Of a stretch of DNA of 6,569 nt, positions 1 through 4,163 are shown one piece after another. The DNA is from an uncultured Actinomyces sp. (GTDB taxonomy: Bacteria; Actinomycetota; Actinomycetes; Actinomycetales; Actinomycetaceae): contig CABKMZ010000100.1 of NCBI GenBank assembly GCA_902373545.1, positions 1-6,569 of the forward strand, written 5' to 3'. The notes under the pieces were generated by a model. It saw nothing but the letters and a program-made list of their open reading frames with translations. It was not told the origin of the DNA and searched no databases. The position numbers and the translations under genes are program-made. Numbering within the stretch: the stretch's first letter is position 1; every line of letters starts with the position of its first letter.

Positions 1-1
1 G

Positions 2-748
2 GTGACCGCTATCGCGGGTGTGGCCGCTTACGCGCAGGGTGAGCCCCTGTGGATGGTCTGGTACCTGGTGCTGCTGTGTGTCTTCGTGGGGGTGGCGCGT
101 TGGCGCATGGAGCGTTCGGCCCGTGAACGCCTGCGCCGCCAGGACGCGATTCAGCGCGCAAAGGCCGCCGAACGGGCGCGCCTGAGCACGGATCTGCACG
201 ACATCCTCGGGCACTCACTGACGGGGATCACGATGGTATCCGAGCTGGCGGGTCGCCTCCTGGAGGCGGGGCGCGTGGAGGAGGCGCGCGAGCAGATTCG
301 CGCGGTCACCGCGCAGTCGAACGAGGCCTTGGCTGACGTCCGCCGCATCGTGGCGGCCACGCGGGCCCTGTCTCCGGGAGAGGAGCTCGAGGAGGCCCGC
401 GCCCTCCTGGAGGTCGCGCACATCGACGCGGACATCGCCAGCGAGGGCGAGCCGCCGTCGGGGCCTCGTTCGGCCGCTGCCGCTCACGTGATCCGCGAGG
501 GGGTCACAAACGCCATCCTGCACGCGCGCCCCTCGTGGGTTCGTATTCGCCTCTCCCCTGGCGGCGTGACCGTCACCAACGACGGCTACTCGGCCACCTA
601 CGCCGCGTCGAGCGCGGGATCGGGGTCGGGCCTGGCGGGCCTGACCAAGCTGGTCGGCGACGAGGGCACGCTCACCTGGGGCGCGTCGGGCTCCACGTGG
701 ACGCTCGCGCTGTCCTTCGACGCTGCACCCGACGCCCACTCGTCGTGA
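2..748 (+). CDS. Sensor histidine kinase, HisKA_3 (DesK/NarX-like) family, 5'-partial
   Basis: This is the C-terminal part of a membrane sensor kinase that autophosphorylates on histidine and passes the phosphate to a response regulator, most likely the one encoded next. Visible residues 17-33 form one hydrophobic membrane segment, followed by a basic, arginine-rich linker (about 34-60). The dimerisation/phosphoacceptor helix contains DLHDILGHSLT, with H66 as the expected phosphorylated histidine. The HATPase part shows an N box (REGVTNAILHA, N170), a D box (TNDG, D194) and a glycine box (GSGLAGL, 208-214). Family members normally carry several N-terminal membrane helices, so the gene almost certainly begins before the window and the GTG at position 2 is probably internal. 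The protein ends FDAAPDAHSS; that tail is duplicated just downstream. Kinase family is secure; the signal sensed cannot be read from this fragment. Confidence 0.9.
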   Translation: MTAIAGVAAYAQGEPLWMVWYLVLLCVFVGVARWRMERSARERLRRQDAIQRAKAAERARLSTDLHDILGHSLTGITMVSELAGRLLEAGRVEEAREQIRAVTAQSNEALADVRRIVAATRALSPGEELEEARALLEVAHIDADIASEGEPPSGPRSAAAAHVIREGVTNAILHARPSWVRIRLSPGGVTVTNDGYSATYAASSAGSGSGLAGLTKLVGDEGTLTWGASGSTWTLALSFDAAPDAHSS

Positions 749-783
749 CCTTCGACGCCGCACCCGACGCTCACTCGTCCTGA
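714..783 (+). repeat. 35-base tandem duplication of the kinase gene's 3' end, including its stop codon
   Basis: Bases 714-748 (the last codons and TGA of the kinase) are followed immediately by a second 35-base copy at 749-783, also ending in TGA. The copies differ at three positions only. Read in the matching phase, both copies encode FDAAPDAHSS-stop and all three differences (gct/gcc, gcc/gct, tcg/tcc) are silent. Since 35 is not a multiple of three, the second copy lies in another frame relative to the kinase and is not translated after the first stop. Confidence 0.93.
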
Positions 784-788
784 TTGTC

Positions 789-823
789 CGAGGCCGTGGC
801 CCCATCGACGAGGCCGTGGCCCC
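789..823 (+). repeat. Two direct copies of a 15-base GC-rich motif, 20-base period
   Basis: The 15-mer CGAGGCCGTGGCCCC occurs at 789-803 and again, identical, at 809-823. It includes the reverse complement of the CGGCCTCG core found at 859 and at the right end of the window. Its role is unknown; it may have arisen by slippage, like the neighbouring 35-base duplication. Confidence 0.85.
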
Positions 824-853
824 CTCCCAGGGCCCCGCACGGTCCGGGGAGGG
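822..853 (+). terminator. GC-rich hairpin between kinase and regulator genes, possible terminator
   Basis: CCCTCCC at 822-828 pairs perfectly with GGGAGGG at 847-853. After one A-G mismatch, GGGCC (830-834) pairs with GGTCC (841-845), one pair being G-U, leaving a 6-base loop. The stem is strong, but no T tract follows on either strand. Termination is therefore inferred from the position downstream of the kinase stop, as for the U-poor hairpins proposed in high-GC actinobacteria. Confidence 0.5.
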
Positions 854-903
854 TGAGCCGGCCTCGTCCTGAGTGGTGGCTGATCGGAGAAATGAGCCGC
901 TTA

Positions 904-933
904 CCTGCGCTAGCCTAGTACCCCAAGCGCAGG
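904..933 (+). promoter_or_regulatory. Putative promoter and operator dyad of the response regulator gene
   Basis: CCTGCGCT at 904-911 and AGCGCAGG at 926-933 form a perfect 8-base inverted repeat whose half-sites are offset by 22 bases, about two helical turns. A plausible -10 element, TAGCCT (911-916), overlaps the left arm and is preceded by TG at 906-907; no good -35 hexamer is visible. Transcription would begin near 923, leaving a short leader with the Shine-Dalgarno AGGAGG at 939-944. The spacing suits a dimeric regulator, and autoregulation by the adjacent gene product is an inference. The arms could instead form a leader hairpin if transcription starts further upstream. Confidence 0.45.
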
Positions 934-949
934 CAGACAGGAGGGTGAC

Positions 950-1591
950 GTGACGATTCGGGTACTCGTGGCCGATGACCAGGCGATGATTCGCGGGGCG
1001 TTGGCTGGGTTGCTGGACCTGGAGCGCGATATTGAGGTCGTCGCGCAGGCCGCGGACGGCGCGCAGGCCCTCGATGAGCTGGCGCGCCTGGCATCAGCGG
1101 ACGCCCCTGCCCACGCGAGTGCCCCCGTCGACGTCGCCATCATCGACGTCGAGATGCCCCGCATGGACGGCATCACGGCCACGCAGGCGATTCGCTCCCG
1201 CTTCCCGGGGGTGCGCGTGCTCATCGTGACGACCTTCGGGCGCCCGGGTTACTTGCAGCGCGCCCTCGACGCGGGGGCGACGGGCTTCACGGTGAAGGAC
1301 GCGCCGGTCGAGACTCTCGCCGAGGGCGTGCGGACGGTGGCCGCGGGCGGGCGGGCGATCGACCAGAATCTGGCGTTGGAGGCGCTGGCGACGGGGTCTT
1401 CTCCCCTGACGGATCGCGAGGCCGACGTGTTGCGCGAGGTCGAGGGCGGAGGGACTATCGCGGACATTGCCCACTCCCTGCACCTGAGCCAGGGGACGGT
1501 GCGCAACCACGTGTCCTCGTCGATGCTGAAGATGAACGCGCGCACCCGCGCCGAGGCCGCGTCCCTGGCCCGCGCCGCCGGCTGGCTATAA
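950..1591 (+). CDS. Two-component response regulator, NarL/FixJ (LuxR-HTH) family
   Basis: This cytoplasmic transcription regulator is activated by phosphotransfer, presumably from the upstream kinase. The receiver domain (about 1-120) has the acidic pair D9-D10 in VADDQ, the phosphoacceptor D66 in AIIDVEMP, the switch threonine in IVTTF (T94/T95) and K116 in TVKD. The C-terminal LuxR-type helix-turn-helix (about 151-213) shows LTDREADVL followed by IADIAHSLHLSQGTVRNHVS, the recognition helix. Length (213 residues) is normal for the family. A small Ala/Pro-rich insertion at about 47-60 precedes the phosphorylation strand. The GTG start is fixed by AGGAGG five bases upstream. A 201-base gap separates it from the kinase, longer than usual for such pairs, and holds a hairpin and a candidate promoter. 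DesR/LiaR-like targets cannot be told apart from sequence alone. Confidence 0.93.
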   Translation: MTIRVLVADDQAMIRGALAGLLDLERDIEVVAQAADGAQALDELARLASADAPAHASAPVDVAIIDVEMPRMDGITATQAIRSRFPGVRVLIVTTFGRPGYLQRALDAGATGFTVKDAPVETLAEGVRTVAAGGRAIDQNLALEALATGSSPLTDREADVLREVEGGGTIADIAHSLHLSQGTVRNHVSSSMLKMNARTRAEAASLARAAGWL

Positions 1592-1594
1592 AAT
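1587..1594 (+). promoter_or_regulatory. Candidate -10 element upstream of the toxin-antitoxin module
   Basis: TATAAAAT overlaps the stop codon of the regulator gene and is the only strongly A/T-rich octamer nearby. If used, transcription would begin near 1601 and the palindrome at 1612-1630 would sit just downstream as a blocking operator. No convincing -35 is present. A rival -10, TACCAT at 1626-1631, lies inside the palindrome and would give a start at about 1638, the antitoxin ATG itself. Confidence 0.3.
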
Positions 1595-1611
1595 CCTGGA
1601 CCCTACGCACG

Positions 1612-1630
1612 TGGTATCAGAGTGATACCA
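1612..1630 (+). promoter_or_regulatory. Palindromic operator of the toxin-antitoxin module
   Basis: TGGTATCA (1612-1619) and TGATACCA (1623-1630) form a perfect inverted repeat with a 3-base spacer, ending seven bases before the antitoxin start. Ribbon-helix-helix antitoxins bind such palindromes to repress their own operon, so autoregulation is the natural reading. The arms are too A/T-rich and too short for a terminator of the preceding gene. A second, smaller dyad, CCATG-TATG-CATGG (1628-1641), overlaps it and spans the start codon. Confidence 0.7.
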
Positions 1631-1637
1631 TGTATGC

Positions 1638-1841
1638 ATGGCTATGACGCTCCGCCTCGACGAGGAACACGCGCGCAAGCTGGAAGAGCTCGCGCAACGC
1701 TCCGGCACGTCAAAGCACGATGCCGTTCTGCGCGCCATCGACGAGGAGTTCAACCGCATGACCCACCGTCAGCGCGTCACCGACGCGCTGAACCAAACCG
1801 TCGAGCGCTGGGGGGACGCGCTGGATCGACTTGGACAATAG
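1638..1841 (+). CDS. Ribbon-helix-helix (CopG-type) antitoxin
   Basis: A 67-residue DNA-binding protein that should neutralise the toxin encoded next and repress the operon. Residues 2-8 (AMTLRLD) make the DNA-contacting beta strand, about 8-22 the first helix (EEHARKLEELAQRSG) and about 24-38 the second (TSKHDAVLRAIDEEF); the turn RSGTSK is typical of the CopG/RHH_1 fold. The remaining tail (about 43-67) is charged with a tryptophan (VERWGDALDRLG) and is the expected toxin-binding segment. There is no Shine-Dalgarno sequence before the ATG at 1638 or before the alternative ATG at 1644. A leaderless message is possible, since TACCAT lies seven bases upstream. Only two bases separate its stop from the toxin start. 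Partner identity supports the call; no specific named family is claimed. Confidence 0.85.
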   Translation: MAMTLRLDEEHARKLEELAQRSGTSKHDAVLRAIDEEFNRMTHRQRVTDALNQTVERWGDALDRLGQ

Positions 1842-1843
1842 CC

Positions 1844-2227
1844 GTGCAGTGCGAGTTTTTGTCGCTTGAGGACCTGCTCGACATTGTGGCCGCGCTTCGC
1901 CTCGGGCCGGTTCGAGACCTCGGTCTCCTCAACGCAGCAGCACTGCGCCCCCAGACCACGCTCATGGGCCACGAGGCATACCCGCCACTCTCGGAGAAAG
2001 CCGCGGCCTTACTCGAATCGCTGACGAAGAATCACGCACTCGTCGACGGCAACAAGCGCCTGGCGTGGGCAGCCTGTAGCGTCTTCTTGTCCCTCAACGC
2101 AGCCGTCATTCGCGAGTCAGTCTCCAACGACGACGTGTACGAGCTTGTGATCGCGGTCGCGTCGTCTCAGGCGACGCGCGAGCAGGTGTGCGCCGCGTTG
2201 GAAGAGTGGACCTCTACGCACCCATGA
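1844..2227 (+). CDS. doc: Doc-family (Fic-fold) toxin of a type II toxin-antitoxin module
   Basis: A 127-residue toxin of the death-on-curing type. P1 Doc phosphorylates elongation factor EF-Tu and stops translation; the same activity is inferred here. The active-site motif reads HALVDGNKR at 64-72: H64 is the catalytic histidine, D68, N70 and R72 are the other conserved positions, and K71 replaces the second glycine of AMP-transferring Fic proteins, as in Doc. The N-terminal FLSLEDLLDI and RDLGLLNAAALRPQ segments also match the family, and length equals that of P1 Doc (126). The frame stays open upstream through the antitoxin, but GTG at 1844 gives the family length and the expected N-terminus. 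No clear Shine-Dalgarno is present, so translation is probably coupled to the antitoxin. Its last 14 bases overlap the VanZ-like gene on the other strand. Confidence 0.9.
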   Translation: MQCEFLSLEDLLDIVAALRLGPVRDLGLLNAAALRPQTTLMGHEAYPPLSEKAAALLESLTKNHALVDGNKRLAWAACSVFLSLNAAVIRESVSNDDVYELVIAVASSQATREQVCAALEEWTSTHP

Positions 2228-3074
2228 AGCGCGAGTTGCGCGCGAACAGGGGCAGGAGCCGTACGCCCAGGTAGGTGCCCAGCGTGTTCGTGATGAGGTC
2301 GTCGATGTCGACGACGCGGTAGGTGCAGGGCACAAGGCCGAACAGGCCCGTGTACTGCGTGAACTCAATGAGGCAGGAGAGCGCAGCGCCGATCAGAAGC
2401 CACACGAGCACGCGTCGGCTGGGGATTGCGCGGGCCAGGCGCCCGCCGTCGGTGGGCAGGTTCTCGCTGGCCGTACGGGAGCGCCGGATCCGCCACGTCA
2501 TCTCGGCCAGGGCACCCAGCGGCATGAACAGGATGATATTGAGCAGGATCGACAGGGCGTACAGGGTCCCGCGCAGCTGCTCGCCATCCCGGAATTGTTC
2601 GGCGACGGCGCTCAGCGACCCGAAGGGCGTGTAGTTGTCCCAGTGCAGAATCGCGGCGCACGCCGCCTGCGGGTCGGAGGGGATCGGCAAGAGCACGAAA
2701 ATCAGCAGGCCCGCCAGGTAGAGGATCCACGCGAGCGGGAGCGCGCGCGGCAGCCTCCACATCGACGAGGCCATGGCTGCGACCACGGGGATCTCCGCGG
2801 TCCTGGGGGTATCTGGGTTTTCCTCGCGCTCCAGGAGAGCGCCGGTGTCCCGTGAGCGCCGATAGATGAGGGGAAGGGCCTTAGACACGGTCAAGTGAGA
2901 GTGTTTCTGACTGTCGGTCTCGGCGTCGTGGGCGGAGGCGTGCGCGGCGAGGCGACCGTCGCGCAGGCGCTTGCGGTCGGCGCGCCGACCGAGGATCCAC
3001 CACAGGGCGCACGTAAGCGCGCTGAATCCTGCGTAGAATCCCAGGTCCATCGCCCAGTTGATTGCCGTATACAT
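2214..3074 (-). CDS. VanZ-like family integral membrane protein
   Basis: A predicted membrane protein of 286 residues. The VanZ domain occupies about 111-278 with hydrophobic segments at about 112-131, 170-192, 221-236 and 255-277. It contains NYTPFGS (147-153), NIILFMPLG (179-187) and the hallmark stretch IEFTQ (236-240), then YRVVDIDDLITNTLG with R253, D256, D258, D259 and N263. An extra N-terminal helix (about 7-28) is joined by a long charged, mostly hydrophilic loop (29-105). VanZ itself raises teicoplanin resistance by an unknown mechanism; most homologues have no known role, and no vanHAX-type genes are near, so resistance should not be assumed. The start at 3074 is chosen because GAGGAG lies a few bases upstream; an ATG 29 codons earlier has no such site and adds a polar, non-family extension. 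The 3' end runs 14 bases into the toxin gene. Confidence 0.85.
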   Translation of the reverse strand: MYTAINWAMDLGFYAGFSALTCALWWILGRRADRKRLRDGRLAAHASAHDAETDSQKHSHLTVSKALPLIYRRSRDTGALLEREENPDTPRTAEIPVVAAMASSMWRLPRALPLAWILYLAGLLIFVLLPIPSDPQAACAAILHWDNYTPFGSLSAVAEQFRDGEQLRGTLYALSILLNIILFMPLGALAEMTWRIRRSRTASENLPTDGGRLARAIPSRRVLVWLLIGAALSCLIEFTQYTGLFGLVPCTYRVVDIDDLITNTLGTYLGVRLLPLFARNSRFMGA

Positions 3075-3287
3075 GTCACTCCTCTTCCTGAGGCGAACAT
3101 TACCGGCGTTGCTCGGGAACGTACACGACGTTGCGGGGTGTTCCACATTCGATGGACACATGTTGAGAAATTGCCTGAGATTCGCCTTGAAATCGCTTGG
3201 TCAGACGCGCATGAATACCCCTGTCATGTATGTGAGCATCACGCACGTGCCAATACTTCAAACAGGCTGACAGTTTCGGACTAGCAA
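3075..3287 (-). other. 213-base intergenic spacer with candidate VanZ-like gene promoter
   Basis: I see no gene here. The part next to the HNH gene (3161-3287) is about 48 percent G+C by hand count, far below its neighbours. On the minus strand TTGGCA (3253-3248) and TACATG (3230-3225) are 17 bases apart and could form a promoter with a leader of roughly 145 bases. An 8-base palindrome GCACGTGC (3243-3250) lies at its edge. Nearer the gene is an imperfect dyad, GTG(T)TCCA/TGGACAC (3138-3159), and a small one, AACGT/ACGTT (3118-3132). No clear terminator for the HNH gene was found. Confidence 0.35.
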
Positions 3288-4031
3288 TCACCCCGGACAG
3301 GTCGCCAGCTGGGTCGCCAACGCATCCTGTTCGGCCTGGGTGACGCTGAGCCCGTAGGAGTTTTTCACCGCGATCTGGAGTTTGACGTAGTCGCAGCGGA
3401 AATCGGCGTTGGGCGGCAGCCACTGGTCGGCTGACGCGGCAGACTTGTCCTGATTCGCCTGGCCGTCGACCGCGAGGAGGTTGTTGGGGTCGTTGGCGAA
3501 CTCCGTTCGGCGCTGCTCATCCCACTGCCACGCGCCCGAGCGCCAGGCATCGGCCAGGGCGACGACATGGTCGATCTGGACCAGGGACGACGTCTTCTCC
3601 CCCCTCTCGAACTGGATCGTCTGTCCCGTGTATGGCTCGGCGAGAGTGCCGGACAGGACCACGCAGTCATGCGTCCCGGGCTTAAAGGTGGGCCGCGCCA
3701 GGTCACGGGCCAGAATGTCGTTGCGAGTGTCGCAGCCATTGTGATTCGTGTCCGCCCAGCGCTGCCCGAAGGCCTCGCGGTCGTATTCCGGGACGGCCGC
3801 GGACTGGTCCGGGGAGCGGATCGTGAGTTCGCGCAGCTGGCGCGCCGCCTCGCTGTCGGGCAGGGAGGACAGGGCTTGGCCGCTGCGTAACGGCGGCCAT
3901 CCCAGGCGCGTGCGCAGGTCCAGCAGGTCCCAGCCGACGCCGGGCGCGAACGCCCACACAAGAGCAGCGAGGATCAGCAGGGCACCGACCTTATCCCCGA
4001 TGCTCCTGCGACGTCGACGTCTACGTGCCAT
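3288..4031 (-). CDS. Membrane-anchored or secreted HNH nuclease-like protein (GmrSD C-terminal/DUF1524 type)
   Basis: A 247-residue protein with a very basic start (RRRRRRR) and one hydrophobic segment (about 15-33), which should act as a signal peptide or anchor and place the rest outside the membrane. The extracytoplasmic part matches the common actinobacterial HNH family: YDREAFGQRW (83-92), GCDTRNDILARDL (99-111), DCVVLSGTLAEPYTG (122-136), then the catalytic-type IDHVVALADAW (153-163, H155), FANDPNNLLAV (178-188), N193 and K196 in ANQDKSAAS, and WLPP. Four cysteines (C100, C123, C213, C245) could form two disulfides, which fits an exported protein. Nuclease activity is inferred from the H/N/K arrangement; the substrate is unknown, and the modification-dependent partner domains of GmrSD are absent. 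AAGGAGGA at 4042-4035 fixes the ATG at 4031. A hairpin upstream separates it from the permease gene. Confidence 0.85.
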   Translation of the reverse strand: MARRRRRRRSIGDKVGALLILAALVWAFAPGVGWDLLDLRTRLGWPPLRSGQALSSLPDSEAARQLRELTIRSPDQSAAVPEYDREAFGQRWADTNHNGCDTRNDILARDLARPTFKPGTHDCVVLSGTLAEPYTGQTIQFERGEKTSSLVQIDHVVALADAWRSGAWQWDEQRRTEFANDPNNLLAVDGQANQDKSAASADQWLPPNADFRCDYVKLQIAVKNSYGLSVTQAEQDALATQLATCPG

Positions 4032-4073
4032 GACTCCTCCTTACCCTGCGCCATCCCCGCGCAGCCAATGTAC

Positions 4074-4110
4074 ATGGGGGCACCACGACGATTCGTCGGG
4101 GTGCCCCCAT
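4074..4110 (-). terminator. Strong hairpin, likely terminator of the TRIC-permease operon
   Basis: ATGGGGGCACC (4074-4084) pairs perfectly with GGTGCCCCCAT (4100-4110). After one mismatch, CGACG (4086-4090) pairs with CGTCG (4094-4098) around a 3-base loop ATT. This gives 16 pairs with a single mismatch, starting about 54 bases beyond the permease stop codon on the minus strand. No T tract follows in either direction, so it would be a U-less terminator. It also lies just before the HNH gene and could shield that gene from read-through or stabilise the upstream message's 3' end. Confidence 0.7.
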
Positions 4111-4163
4111 CATGGACTAGGCCGCCTACATCTGCGTACCGGCCGAGGTCCCGTGCGTTTCCG

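Noticed and set aside
215..805. Minus-strand open frame of 196 codons opposite the kinase gene
   Set aside because: Arg/Gly-rich shadow of a well-supported kinase reading frame.
1612..1630. Palindrome as a terminator of the response regulator gene
   Set aside because: Arms are short and A/T-rich with no T tract, and the position next to an antitoxin start fits an operator better.
1622..1843. In-frame upstream extension of the toxin gene through the antitoxin region
   Set aside because: The extension is an Arg-rich reading of antitoxin codons in the wrong phase, has no family match, and would make the toxin far longer than Doc.
2214..3074. Glycopeptide resistance gene vanZ in the strict sense
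   Set aside because: Only the domain is shared; there are no vanHAX, vanY or VanRS-type neighbours, and most VanZ-like proteins have no resistance role.
3075..3161. Upstream ATG at 3161 as the VanZ-like protein start
   Set aside because: It lacks a ribosome site and adds a polar segment, while the ATG at 3074 has a good Shine-Dalgarno just upstream and begins directly before a membrane helix.
3058..3270. Small plus-strand open frame in the spacer before the VanZ-like gene
   Set aside because: It overlaps the start and ribosome site of the VanZ-like gene, has no ribosome site of its own and no recognisable motif.
3255..3280. Possible terminator hairpin AAAC...GTTT after the HNH gene
   Set aside because: Only four contiguous pairs with mismatches beyond; too weak to call.
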